This document shows, one piece after another, positions 24,811 through 33,195 of a DNA stretch of 64,000 nt. The notes beneath the pieces were generated by a model. It searched no databases. It was not told the DNA's origin and saw only the letters and a list, made by a program, of their open reading frames with translations. Numbering within the stretch: the stretch's first letter is position 1; each line of letters opens with the position of its first letter. Both the position numbers and the translations under genes were made by a program. This DNA comes from Phormidium ambiguum IAM M-71 (GTDB lineage Bacteria; Cyanobacteriota; Cyanobacteriia; Cyanobacteriales; Aerosakkonemataceae), in NCBI RefSeq assembly GCF_001904725.1, contig NZ_MRCE01000001.1, positions 143,167-207,166 of the forward strand. Reading direction: 5' to 3'.

Positions 24811-25457
24811 AACAAAGATTCCTGCATTTCAACCGTGCTATCTTCACCCAAATAAATCTCCCGAATATCCGCAGGCAAAGATTTTTGTAATTCTTGGAGA
24901 CCAGATATCAACAAAGACCTTACCTGATGAGGCGAAACTGTTTCCCCTTCCGTTTGCAGATAAGCAGAAATTCGCGCCTCACTCCAATGAAAAGTTTGTG
25001 ACATTAACACAATTAACCGTTGTAAAGGAGGTAAAAAATCTAACGCTTGATGGGTATAACACCACAGAGGCGGAGAAGCAGCTTCTAAAGAATAATGAAT
25101 TGACTCCACAGGTGGAACATCAGCTTGGTTAATACAAAGCGCCGTAATATTAATTAACCAATTTTGCAGGTTAAAATTTTCCATTCCCGGCGCACTTGAA
25201 CCCCGCAAATCCAACTCCATCATCGCATAATAGATGTGTCGCCAAGTCAGAGCAAACAAATAATCAACCTGTACCGGAGAACGTCCAGAGTGGGCAATTA
25301 AAGTATAGACGATCGGACTATATCGACAAAAAATCGCTGTAAAATATTTCCCTTCTTCGGGATAGCGTTGGAACAAAGTCAATAGTTCTTGATCGCTATA
25401 ATGAGACAGCGACTTGACCTGTGGATGATCGGTTTCAGTAAAATAAGGAATTTGCAC
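24807..25457 (-). CDS. Sigma-70-family (ECF-like) factor
   Basis: A 216-residue protein with a degenerate region 2 at the N-terminus (SDQELLTLFQRYPEEGKYFTA; VDYLFALTWRHIYYAM) and region 4 near the C-terminus (LPPLQRLIVLMSQTFHWSEARI; VSPHQVRSLLISGLQEL). The ~50-residue spacer between them is unrelated. Region 2 is weak compared with standard ECF factors, so it may be a diverged cyanobacterial group. It is the first gene of a two-gene operon with the membrane TPR protein. Confidence 0.75.
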   Translation of the reverse strand: MQIPYFTETDHPQVKSLSHYSDQELLTLFQRYPEEGKYFTAIFCRYSPIVYTLIAHSGRSPVQVDYLFALTWRHIYYAMMELDLRGSSAPGMENFNLQNWLINITALCINQADVPPVESIHYSLEAASPPLWCYTHQALDFLPPLQRLIVLMSQTFHWSEARISAYLQTEGETVSPHQVRSLLISGLQELQKSLPADIREIYLGEDSTVEMQESLL

Positions 25458-25535
25458 AACTTTACCCTTCAGCTAATCAATCAAATCACCAGATTTTACC
25501 AAATACTATACTGCTGAAGCGAAAATTTTGACTTT

Positions 25536-25603
25536 GTAGGGGCGGGTTTAGTAAAAAAACTTTTAGTCAAAGCAGAACAATTAACAACAAAACCCGCCCT
25601 TAC
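25536..25603. repeat. GGGGCGGGTTT inverted-repeat element
   Basis: GTAGGGGCGGGTTT at one end and AAACCCGCCCTTAC at the other form near-perfect inverted ends of a 68-bp element without an open frame. Such elements are common intergenic repeats in cyanobacteria. Confidence 0.6.
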
Positions 25604-25689
25604 TTAATCTCCCCATCTCCCCGGAACCCGATCGCACTCGTTGAGGCTTGGTAGACTAGAATTACATATCATTCACCCTTGATAAATTC

Positions 25690-26286
25690 ATGGTTCTAGC
25701 AGTCAACGTCATGACCTCTCTAGTTTCATCCATTTCTGACAGCACTTTTTTACTTTCCTTACCTTTCGATGCCTTGTTTTCCACCCAAGGAATCATGGTA
25801 TTGTTGCTCGTAGCTTACGCGGGTGCAATGTGGATGTTTCTCACCAGCGCCCCCAAAGTACATACAATCATGGTGTCAGACCTGGAAATAGCCCGTCAAT
25901 TTTATGAAGGCGTGTTAGATTTGCCCGCAGCTGACGTACCTTTACATTACTATTACAACTACGAGCAAACGATCGGCGCTGCTGGAATGGACCCGCTTTA
26001 TATGTCCGCAAGTCCCAGTCTGACTGCTAGCAAAGGATTTAATGAATCCGACGGACTCTGGTATCAACTGAAAAAAAATACCCAACTGCACGTCATTTCT
26101 GGTGCTAGTTTAGGCGCAAAAAATCGCCAACGTCACGTTTGTTTCGATCGAGAATGTTTAGAACAAGTATTAATGCGAATCCAGATCAGAGGTTTGCGCT
26201 TTAAACTCCGTACAGAAAAACCATTAAACTTCTTAGTAAAAGATTGGCAAGACCGCACAATTGAAATGGCTGAAGTGGATAATTAA
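25690..26286 (+). CDS. Membrane-anchored glyoxalase/VOC-fold-like protein
   Basis: A 198-residue protein with an N-terminal membrane segment (about 31-50, GIMVLLLVAYAGAMWMFL). The remaining domain resembles vicinal-oxygen-chelate folds: KVHTIMVSDLEIARQFYEGVL at the start and FLVKDWQDRTIEMAEV at the end, the usual first and last VOC elements. The central region YYYNYEQTIGAAGMDPLYMS is not recognised. Metal ligands are not obvious, so catalytic activity is doubtful. Its stop overlaps that of the convergent DUF1573 gene by four bases, leaving no room for a separate terminator. Confidence 0.65.
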   Translation: MVLAVNVMTSLVSSISDSTFLLSLPFDALFSTQGIMVLLLVAYAGAMWMFLTSAPKVHTIMVSDLEIARQFYEGVLDLPAADVPLHYYYNYEQTIGAAGMDPLYMSASPSLTASKGFNESDGLWYQLKKNTQLHVISGASLGAKNRQRHVCFDRECLEQVLMRIQIRGLRFKLRTEKPLNFLVKDWQDRTIEMAEVDN

Positions 26287-26696
26287 TTAGATTTATTCAC
26301 TCGTACCACAACCGAAAATTTAATTTGTAAATCGCTATCCTTGGGGTCATTAGAAGCGATAAAAACATATCTTTCTAAAGCCCCTCTGTCAGCTTCATGA
26401 GCATTGGAATCATACTCGATTCGCAAATTAGCTTCACCGCCAGCCGGAATTATCATTGATGATAACTTAGCCGTAGTACAACCACAAGAAGTACTAATTC
26501 CCTCCACCTTTAAAGGCGCATTTCCCAAGTTACGCACTGGCAAATTAACAACTGCAACCTTGCCTTTATCTACTACTCCAAAATCATAAGTAGTAATAAC
26601 ATCAATATCAGCAACTTGTGGGGAGCGAGTAGCCAGCCAAATACTCAAAGGTAAAGCCACAAGAACAGAGGAAATAACTCCTATCTTTAATTCCAT
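26283..26696 (-). CDS. DUF1573 protein, short copy
   Basis: A 137-residue protein with an N-terminal membrane anchor or signal (IGVISSVLVALPLSIWLA) and one DUF1573 (ASH/MSP-like beta sandwich) domain. Its signature here is YDFGVVDKGKVAVVNLPVRNLG then STSCGCTTAKLSSMIIPAGG. The CGCTT motif has two Cys separated by Gly. It is encoded 12 bp after a longer DUF1573 gene and downstream of a CcdA-like gene, so the three probably form an operon for an extracytoplasmic process, possibly thiol-redox linked. Confidence 0.85.
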   Translation of the reverse strand: MELKIGVISSVLVALPLSIWLATRSPQVADIDVITTYDFGVVDKGKVAVVNLPVRNLGNAPLKVEGISTSCGCTTAKLSSMIIPAGGEANLRIEYDSNAHEADRGALERYVFIASNDPKDSDLQIKFSVVVRVNKSN

Positions 26697-26708
26697 AACT
26701 ACCAGCCT

Positions 26709-27293
26709 TTAATTGTTCCTGACACTGGCTTGTACCCAAAATTCTACTTTTGATTGATTAGGGTCATTATTTTCAATAATTACTCCCCGTTTTACAGTTT
26801 GACCGCGAGTATCATGAAATCCAGCATCAAAAGTAACATTTACTAAAGCAACTTTACCCGGTGGAATCACAGTTGAACTAAAGTCAGCCGTAGTACATCC
26901 ACAAGTAGTAAATGCTCTACTAATTGTTAATGTTCCTTTGCCAGTATTGCGAATTAAAAAAGTGCGTTTAACAACTTCTGTCGCCCCAACACTGCCAAAA
27001 TCATAAAAAGTTTCTGGTACATTAATACTCGGTTGAGGTTGCGTTTTCGGTAAAAACGGAATCGGTTTTGCTTTACTGATATCGTGCAAATGTCCAGTCC
27101 GAACTGGGTGTTCATAAGCCACTTCTTGAGGTGAATATTTTAAAAGTGTCGCTTTCGCTTTCTCTTGATTGTTGAAATATTCATATCCTGTACTCAATAA
27201 CAACAAAGAAATTCCAATTCCCAACCCTATCTTGTAGATAATTTTGCGTTCTGATGGATGTTTCGGAAATTCGTGATGATTACCACAACACAT
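26709..27293 (-). CDS. DUF1573 protein, long copy
   Basis: A ~194-residue protein with a cytoplasmic N-terminus containing MCCGNHHEFPKHPSE, a membrane segment at about 20-40 (IGLGIGISLLLLSTGYEY), a linker, and a DUF1573 domain (FYDFGSVGATEVVKRTFLIRN; FTTCGCTTADFSSTVIPPG). Two ATGs lie close together; the second is chosen because GGAG is spaced normally from it. The N-terminal Cys-Cys and His pair could bind metal. It is the middle gene of the CcdA-like/DUF1573 operon. Confidence 0.82.
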   Translation of the reverse strand: MCCGNHHEFPKHPSERKIIYKIGLGIGISLLLLSTGYEYFNNQEKAKATLLKYSPQEVAYEHPVRTGHLHDISKAKPIPFLPKTQPQPSINVPETFYDFGSVGATEVVKRTFLIRNTGKGTLTISRAFTTCGCTTADFSSTVIPPGKVALVNVTFDAGFHDTRGQTVKRGVIIENNDPNQSKVEFWVQASVRNN

Positions 27294-27323
27294 AATCATT
27301 CTCCAGTTAATAAAATCTCAGTT

Positions 27324-28580
27324 TTAACTCAGTAAACCACGCCACATAAAGATGCCTAAAGCAATCATGATTAAGCCGTACCATAAGCGAATCTCTAAGG
27401 CGTGTTTGCGTTCCCAACTTGCCCAAGCTTTAGCAGTCATGCGATTACCAACTGCTAACAGAATTACAATTAAAGGCAATACAAAAAGTATGTTGTACAA
27501 CACTAAATAAGCCATTCCCCAAGCAAAAGTTGTTTTGGCGTTCAATAAAGTAATAATTGAAACGTAAATCCCACCAGAACAGGGAAATGTACACAAACCA
27601 ATTAACAATCCAACGCCTATAGTTGCGGGTAAAGTAGCTTTTTTAATTAATTCATTTGCTTTGTGATGGGCAAACTTTGGTGTATGCAATTTAATTGGAA
27701 ATTTTGGCCAGAAATACTCAACTAAATTAAGAACACCAAGGGCTATCATGATCCAAGTTCCCACTTCAGCAATAAAATGGGGACTATCAGAAAGACGTAC
27801 TGCTTGAAATAATCCCAAACCAATAGCAAGATAAACTAAGAAAATCATTGAGATGTAAACGCCGCCAAGTTGCAAAATCCGTTCTCGTGATTGTCTTAGA
27901 GTAAATAAGAAAGCAATTAACAATAAAATAACTGCAAAGGCACAAGGATTAACGCTATCTACTAATGCTGTAACTACCACAGCTGGTAATAAGGCAGCTA
28001 AATTTGATTCACCTACGGGTAATGGACCTTGAGAAATTTGAGTTGCTGCTAATGCTTCGGCAAAAGGCGTTTTAATATCAAATGTTTGGACTTTTCCTAC
28101 CCACGCCCAAAGACGGTATTCTACTGGTTTGCCGTGCATTTGTGGTTGCCAAATTACCAAGCGGGATGGTAAATTTGGGGAAGCGAGTGCATCATTAATA
28201 ATGTTGGCAGGAACGTGACCTAAAATTACTAAATGTCCGTTTTTAGTAGGAACAAAAGCATAGAGTGAGTCAGCGATCGAACGAGGCAACTGTACGGAAT
28301 CTGCGACTTCTAAAAGGAATTTTCGACCGCCTGGAACCGTGTAATCGTGAATTTTGGGTGCTTCGGTAATGTTGTGCGATCGCAAAGTTGGTATCAATAC
28401 ATCTTCCGTATAAGGCCAACAATCTGAACAACCAGCACTAAAGAAAATTTGCGTCGTAGAAGGTGGCTGTTGACCAGAAAAACCAAAACTAGGTGCTACC
28501 GAAAATATGACTACAGAAAGCGAGAATAATAACGCTGGTAGCAGACGTTTAATGCGAAATCCCGCTAAAAACTTAAACAT
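27324..28580 (-). CDS. CcdA/DsbD-like membrane protein with an N-terminal CxxC domain
   Basis: A 418-residue protein. A signal peptide (about 10-35) is followed by a thioredoxin-like segment with IFFSAGCSDCWPYTEDVLIP (a CxxC motif), then a CcdA-type membrane domain with the two conserved Cys motifs VDSVNPCAFAVILLLIAF and GLCTFPCSGGIYVS. CcdA/DsbD proteins carry electrons from cytoplasmic thioredoxin across the membrane to periplasmic thiol proteins. Here donor and acceptor domains appear fused, as in ScsB-like proteins. The ATG at MFKFLAGF has GAGG eight bases upstream and is preferred to an ATG 11 codons earlier. Two DUF1573 genes follow. Confidence 0.85.
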   Translation of the reverse strand: MFKFLAGFRIKRLLPALLFSLSVVIFSVAPSFGFSGQQPPSTTQIFFSAGCSDCWPYTEDVLIPTLRSHNITEAPKIHDYTVPGGRKFLLEVADSVQLPRSIADSLYAFVPTKNGHLVILGHVPANIINDALASPNLPSRLVIWQPQMHGKPVEYRLWAWVGKVQTFDIKTPFAEALAATQISQGPLPVGESNLAALLPAVVVTALVDSVNPCAFAVILLLIAFLFTLRQSRERILQLGGVYISMIFLVYLAIGLGLFQAVRLSDSPHFIAEVGTWIMIALGVLNLVEYFWPKFPIKLHTPKFAHHKANELIKKATLPATIGVGLLIGLCTFPCSGGIYVSIITLLNAKTTFAWGMAYLVLYNILFVLPLIVILLAVGNRMTAKAWASWERKHALEIRLWYGLIMIALGIFMWRGLLS

Positions 28581-28904
28581 GATATTTCCCTCAGCAGAGG
28601 TAGCCAAGAGCATTTGTTACTCAACAATTTAAACCAGGAATTATGGCTACCTAATTGTTACAAACTTAAAATTTATTTGCTTTACCAAATATCAACATAA
28701 ACTCTCCTGTTACTGGAAGGTCAATTGACTTTTACAAAAGTTTTCACAATAAAAACGAACAGTAATATTAAGTAAAAACTAGGCTGATTTTTCCAAATCT
28801 CATGAAAATAAAACCAATAATTATTCAGTATACTTAAACTGTCTGTACTTTTACGGAAGTACAAAATTAAATAATTTTACTGTTCATCTAAAATACTGAA
28901 AATT
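28581..28904. other. Divergent intergenic region of about 320 bp
   Basis: It lies between the divergent CcdA-like and GNAT genes and must contain both promoters. It is very AT-rich. I see no hairpin, repeat or open frame worth naming. Confidence 0.4.
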
Positions 28905-29459
28905 ATGGACAATTCGCCCAAAATAGAATTACCAATCAGACAAGAACTAAAAACAGGTGAAATAGTAGAATTGGACTGGATGCTTCCGCAGGAAACAGAA
29001 ACAGTCAGAACATTATTTAATCAAATAGTAGAAGAAGGTCTAACTTATCCCCAAGAAAAGCCAGTTTCAGAAGCAGAGTTTGCTGCCTATTGGTTAGTCA
29101 AAGATGCCTTTGTAGTGAGAAATATTTCCAATTCCTCAGAAATTCTCGCAGCCTTCTTTTTAAAACCTAATTTCCCCGGACGCTGTAGCCATATTTGCAA
29201 CGCAGGTTTCATCGTTCAATCTGAACAAAGAGGCAAAGGCATTGGCAAGTTTATGGGTGAAAAAATGTTAGAAATTGCCGCTTGGAGAGGTTATGCAGCA
29301 GTTATGTTTAATTTAGTATTTGAAACTAACATTCCTTCGCTAAAATTATGGCAATCATTAGGTTTTGAAACCATTGGACGCATTCCCTCTGCCGCACATT
29401 TAAAAGATGGCAGAGTAGTAGATGCTTTAATGCTGTATCGAAAACTTCCGGCTTTCTGA
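28905..29459 (+). CDS. GNAT-family N-acetyltransferase
   Basis: A 184-residue GCN5-related acetyltransferase. The acetyl-CoA-binding motif A is visible as VQSEQRGKGIGKFMGEKMLE (Q/RxxGxG/A), followed by GYAAVMFNLVFETNIPSLKLWQSLGFETIGRIP, the usual motif B with Asn and LGF. Such enzymes acetylate small molecules, peptides or antibiotics; the substrate here is unknown. It is a single gene followed by a terminator-like hairpin. Confidence 0.88.
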   Translation: MDNSPKIELPIRQELKTGEIVELDWMLPQETETVRTLFNQIVEEGLTYPQEKPVSEAEFAAYWLVKDAFVVRNISNSSEILAAFFLKPNFPGRCSHICNAGFIVQSEQRGKGIGKFMGEKMLEIAAWRGYAAVMFNLVFETNIPSLKLWQSLGFETIGRIPSAAHLKDGRVVDALMLYRKLPAF

Positions 29460-29482
29460 GACTTGTTAACCTAAAAAAATAT

Positions 29483-29519
29483 AAACCCTCATAGAATTAT
29501 TTCCATGAGGGGTTCTTTT
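29483..29519 (+). terminator. Terminator-like hairpin after the GNAT gene
   Basis: AAACCCTCAT pairs with ATGAGGGGTT with one bulged base, across a 12-nt loop, followed by CTTTTCTG. The remainder of the gap up to pnp (to about 29786) shows no gene; it must hold the pnp promoter. Confidence 0.65.
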
Positions 29520-29786
29520 CTGTATAGGATTTTAGAGATATTGAACTCATCTGACTTTTATTATGCTCTTGTCTAAATGTGATTACATCAGGATAATTGC
29601 GGAACTGTGAAGACTTTCAGCAAATCTTCTTTCCGTATTTTCCTAGAGTTAATCAGAGCAATTTTCTCAAATGCTGGAAAATCACTTAACCAGTTCATCA
29701 GCCTCCTTGCTGCCGAACTTTCCCCTGAGACACTGTAACAGTGCTACGATTGCGACAGATAAAGAATTGTGATAGTGAAGGATCGA

Positions 29787-31937
29787 ATGGTAGAGTTAGA
29801 CAAATCGATATCCTTTGACGGTAGGGATATTAGATTAAAGGTTGGCCTCCTTGCTCCACAGGCTGGTGGTTCCGTTCTTATTCAATCAGGTGACACTTGT
29901 GTATTAGTGACTGCGACGCGGGCGGCAAGTAGAGAAGGTATCGATTTTCTCCCCTTGTTAGTGGACTACGAAGAAAGACTTTACGCTGCTGGAAGAATTC
30001 CAGGTGGGTTTTTAAGAAGGGAAGGTCGTCCACCAGAAAAAGTAACTTTGACAGGTCGATTGATAGACCGTCCTTTGCGTCCGTTATTCCCCAGTTGGTT
30101 GCGAGATGACATTCAAATTGTCGCTACTACCTTGTCAATGGATGAGCAAGTACCACCAGATGTCTTAGCGGTGACTGGTGCTTCCATTGCGGTGATGTTG
30201 GCGAAAATACCGTTTAACGGGCCAATGGCAGCCGTGCGGGTTGGTTTGGTGGGAGATGACTTTATCATCAATCCTACCTACGCAGAAATTGAAGCTGGGG
30301 ATTTAGATTTAGTGGTTGCGGGTTCCCCAGAAGGCGTAATTATGGTGGAAGCTGGGGCGAACCAATTGCCAGAAGCTGATATTATTGAAGCGATCGATTT
30401 TGGTTACGAAGCAGTACTCGACTTAATTGCAGCGCAAAAAGAACTGCTTAAAGAACTGGAAATTGAGCCAGTTCAAGAAGAAAAACCAGTTACAGATAGT
30501 GACTTGGAAAATTATATCCGCGATCGGGCCACCGACCCAATCAAAGAAATCCTCAAGCGGTTTGAGTACGACAAAAACCAACGGGATGAAGCATTAGACG
30601 AAGTTAAAGCAGGCATCGAAGCTGGAATAGCCGAACTGCCAGAAGAAGACCCCATCCGAGTCGCCACAACTCAAGACGGCAAAGCTTTGGGCAATGTCTT
30701 CAAAGACATCACCAAGAAACTCATGCGTCGCCAGATTGTTGATGAAGGCGTGCGCGTCGATGGGCGGAAACTTGATGAAGTTCGACCCGTTTCCTGTCGC
30801 GTCGGAGTCCTACCGCGCCGAGTTCACGGTAGCGGTTTATTCAACCGGGGACTCACCCAAGTCATGTCTGTTGCCACCTTGGGAACACCAGGAGACGCGC
30901 AAGAACTCGCCGACGACTTACACCCAGAAGACGAAAAACGCTACCTGCACCACTACAACTTCCCACCTTTCTCCGTTGGCGAAACTAAACCAATGCGTGC
31001 TCCAGGCAGAAGAGAAATAGGTCACGGTGCTCTAGCAGAACGGGCAATTGTCCCAGTTTTACCACCAAAAGATCAATTCCCCTACGTAATTCGCGTCGTT
31101 TCGGAAGTACTTTCTTCCAACGGTTCGACCTCAATGGGTTCCGTTTGTGGTTCCACTTTAGCTTTAATGGATGCCGGAGTTCCGCTGGCAAAACCAGTTA
31201 GCGGCGCAGCAATGGGATTAATTAAAGAAGGTGAAGAAGTTCGCATCTTAACAGATATTCAAGGAATTGAAGATTTCTTAGGTGATATGGACTTCAAAGT
31301 AGCAGGGACAGATACGGGAATTACTGCCCTACAAATGGATATGAAAATCAATGGTTTGCCCTTAGAAACCATTGCTAAAGCTATTCATCAAGCACGTCCA
31401 GCCAGATTACATATTTTAGAAAAAATGCTGGCCGTTATTGACCAACCACGCAGCGAAATGTCACCTTTCGCACCACGTTTATTAATGCTCAAGATTGAAC
31501 CAGAATTGATTGGTTTAGTCATCGGGCCTGGTGGTAAAACTATCAAAGGCATTACTGAAGAAACTGGTGCCAAAATCGATATTGATGATGATGGTACAGT
31601 GACAATTTCGGCAATTGATGTGGAAAAAGCGGAACGCGCCAGAGGAATTGTCCAAGGTTTAACTCGCAAGTTAAATGAAGGTGATGTTTATGTTGGGCGA
31701 GTAACTAGAATTATTCCCATTGGTGCTTTTGTGGAATTTTTGCCCGGAAAAGAAGGCATGATTCACATTTCCCAATTAGCAGACTACCGCGTTGGAAAGG
31801 TAGAAGACGAAGTGGGAGTTGGCGATGAAGTGATTGTGAAAGTGCGGGAAATTGACAACAAAGGTCGGATCAATTTAACTCGTTTAGGCATTCACCCAGA
31901 TGAAGCTGCGGCGGCTCGTGCGGCGGCGAATCGTTAA
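29787..31937 (+). CDS. pnp: Polyribonucleotide nucleotidyltransferase (PNPase)
   Basis: A 716-residue enzyme that degrades RNA phosphorolytically and can add tails, important for mRNA turnover in cyanobacteria. There are two RNase PH domains ([44 protein letters not shown]; second unit [19 protein letters not shown]), then a KH domain ([22 protein letters not shown]) and an S1 domain ([21 protein letters not shown]). The start is set at [12 protein letters not shown], where family sequence begins; a GTG six codons earlier is less likely. A hairpin ends the unit. No rpsO neighbour is present, unlike in many bacteria. Confidence 0.97.
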   Translation: MVELDKSISFDGRDIRLKVGLLAPQAGGSVLIQSGDTCVLVTATRAASREGIDFLPLLVDYEERLYAAGRIPGGFLRREGRPPEKVTLTGRLIDRPLRPLFPSWLRDDIQIVATTLSMDEQVPPDVLAVTGASIAVMLAKIPFNGPMAAVRVGLVGDDFIINPTYAEIEAGDLDLVVAGSPEGVIMVEAGANQLPEADIIEAIDFGYEAVLDLIAAQKELLKELEIEPVQEEKPVTDSDLENYIRDRATDPIKEILKRFEYDKNQRDEALDEVKAGIEAGIAELPEEDPIRVATTQDGKALGNVFKDITKKLMRRQIVDEGVRVDGRKLDEVRPVSCRVGVLPRRVHGSGLFNRGLTQVMSVATLGTPGDAQELADDLHPEDEKRYLHHYNFPPFSVGETKPMRAPGRREIGHGALAERAIVPVLPPKDQFPYVIRVVSEVLSSNGSTSMGSVCGSTLALMDAGVPLAKPVSGAAMGLIKEGEEVRILTDIQGIEDFLGDMDFKVAGTDTGITALQMDMKINGLPLETIAKAIHQARPARLHILEKMLAVIDQPRSEMSPFAPRLLMLKIEPELIGLVIGPGGKTIKGITEETGAKIDIDDDGTVTISAIDVEKAERARGIVQGLTRKLNEGDVYVGRVTRIIPIGAFVEFLPGKEGMIHISQLADYRVGKVEDEVGVGDEVIVKVREIDNKGRINLTRLGIHPDEAAAARAAANR

Positions 31938-31991
31938 CAGGCAAAGGTAAACTAGAAAGGCGGTTGCTATATTTGGCGATCGCTTCGCAAT

Positions 31992-32032
31992 TTGCGGATA
32001 TCATCATTTAAAATATCCGCAACATTTACCTC
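31992..32032 (+). terminator. Hairpin after pnp
   Basis: A perfect 10-bp inverted repeat, TTGCGGATAT / ATATCCGCAA, with a 21-nt loop, 55 bp after the pnp stop. It has no T-run, so it may be an mRNA-end stabiliser rather than a simple intrinsic terminator. Confidence 0.55.
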
Positions 32033-32086
32033 CTTTTGGGGCAGAGAGGTAGTGAAGAAGAGATAATATTAAATAGGATTTTTATA

Positions 32087-32554
32087 ATGACTCAAAACTT
32101 ATCAAAAGTTGAACCTAAAACTAGCGAATTATACGAAAGTGATTTTTATGCTTGGACTGTGGAACAAGCAAAGTTTTTGCGAAATAGCGATTGGAGTAAT
32201 TTAGATATTTCTAATTTAGCTGAAGAGATAGAGTCTTTGGGTAAACAAGACCGCAGAGAGTTAAGAAACCTTTTAAGAGTTTTGATTGAGCATTTGCTAA
32301 GGTGGGAATTTCAAGCTAATAAACGTTCTAACAGTTGGTCAAATACTATTGATGAACAACGTTTTAAATTTTTAGGTCTTCTGCAAGAAAGTCCTAGTTT
32401 AAAACCTTACTTACCTGATGCTATCAGTGAGGTTTACAAGTACGCGCTTAAATTAGCTATTAGTGAAACTTCTTTATCTAAAGAAACTTTTCCCCAAGAA
32501 TGTCTTTATAGTTTAGAACAAATATTAGATTTTGACTTTTTTCCTGGTGAGTAA
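32087..32554 (+). CDS. DUF29 family protein, copy 1
   Basis: A 155-residue protein of the cyanobacterial DUF29 family, with LYESDFYAWTVEQAKFLRN, NLAEEIESLGKQDRREL, LLRVLIEHLLRWEFQ, and a closing FPQECLYSLEQILDFDFFPG. The ATG giving MTQNLSKVEP is chosen, as in the second copy. The function is unknown; these small proteins are often multicopy in cyanobacteria and have been suggested to be linked to toxin-antitoxin-like or mobile loci, without proof. It is followed 92 bp later by a close paralogue. Confidence 0.88.
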   Translation: MTQNLSKVEPKTSELYESDFYAWTVEQAKFLRNSDWSNLDISNLAEEIESLGKQDRRELRNLLRVLIEHLLRWEFQANKRSNSWSNTIDEQRFKFLGLLQESPSLKPYLPDAISEVYKYALKLAISETSLSKETFPQECLYSLEQILDFDFFPGE

Positions 32555-32572
32555 CGATCGCAATCCTTTTTT

Positions 32573-32605
32573 TGAACCGCAGAGGACGCAGAGGACGCAG
32601 AGAAA
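32573..32605. repeat. Dispersed CGCAGAGGA repeat, inverse of the copy at 20475
   Basis: CCGCAGAGGACGCAGAGGAC continues as GCAGAG, lying between the two DUF29 genes. It is the reverse complement of the CTCTGCGTCCTCTGCG type sequence seen at 20475-20507. Confidence 0.55.
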
Positions 32606-32646
32606 AGAAGGAGGAGTTTCCAAGTTGATGGAGTGGTAAAGATATT

Positions 32647-33138
32647 ATGACTCAAAATTTATCAGGAATTGAGCCTAAAACTGGCGAATTATACGCAACT
32701 GATTTTTATGCTTGGACTATTGAACAAGCAAGGTTTTTGCAAAATGGCGATTGGAGTAATTTAGATATTCCTAATTTGGTTGAGGAGATTGAGTCTTTGG
32801 GTAGGCAGGAACAAAGTCAGTTAGAAAGTCGTTTAGAAGTTTTAATTGGGCATTTGCTGAAGTGGGAATTTCAACCGAGTAAGCGATCGAAAAGTTGGTT
32901 TTTTACGATTCGGGAACAAAGACGCAAAATAATTAGACTGATCCAAAAAAATCCTAGTCTTCAACCTTACTTACCCAAAGCTTTAACAGAAATTTATCCA
33001 GATGCTTTAGATTTAGCTTTGCGAGAAACTTCTTTAAAAGAGGAAGACTTTCCTCAAGAATGCCCTTACAGTTTAGAAGAAATATTAAATGCTGAGTTTT
33101 TCCCTGGTGAACAACTGGAAAGCGATCGAAATTGGTAA
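32647..33138 (+). CDS. DUF29 family protein, copy 2
   Basis: A 163-residue paralogue of the preceding protein, with the same start (MTQNLSGIEPKTGELY) and the same motifs (DFYAWTIEQARFLQNGDWS; LVEEIESLGRQEQSQL; FPQECPYSLEEILNAEFFPGE). Long identical nucleotide stretches with copy 1 show a fairly recent tandem duplication. The C-terminus is eight residues longer. A palindromic terminator follows directly. Confidence 0.88.
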   Translation: MTQNLSGIEPKTGELYATDFYAWTIEQARFLQNGDWSNLDIPNLVEEIESLGRQEQSQLESRLEVLIGHLLKWEFQPSKRSKSWFFTIREQRRKIIRLIQKNPSLQPYLPKALTEIYPDALDLALRETSLKEEDFPQECPYSLEEILNAEFFPGEQLESDRNW

Positions 33139-33140
33139 AT

Positions 33141-33177
33141 AGATACCCGACTTTTCCAAGAAGTCGGGTATCTTTTG
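33141..33177 (+). terminator. Palindromic terminator of the GTCGGG family, copy 2
   Basis: The stem AGATACCCGACTT / AAGTCGGGTATCT has a 7-nt loop and is followed by TTTTG. It begins two bases after the stop codon of the second DUF29 gene. The core is the same as in the terminator at 19501-19535. Confidence 0.8.
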
Positions 33178-33195
33178 TAACTGAAGGGGCAGTAA

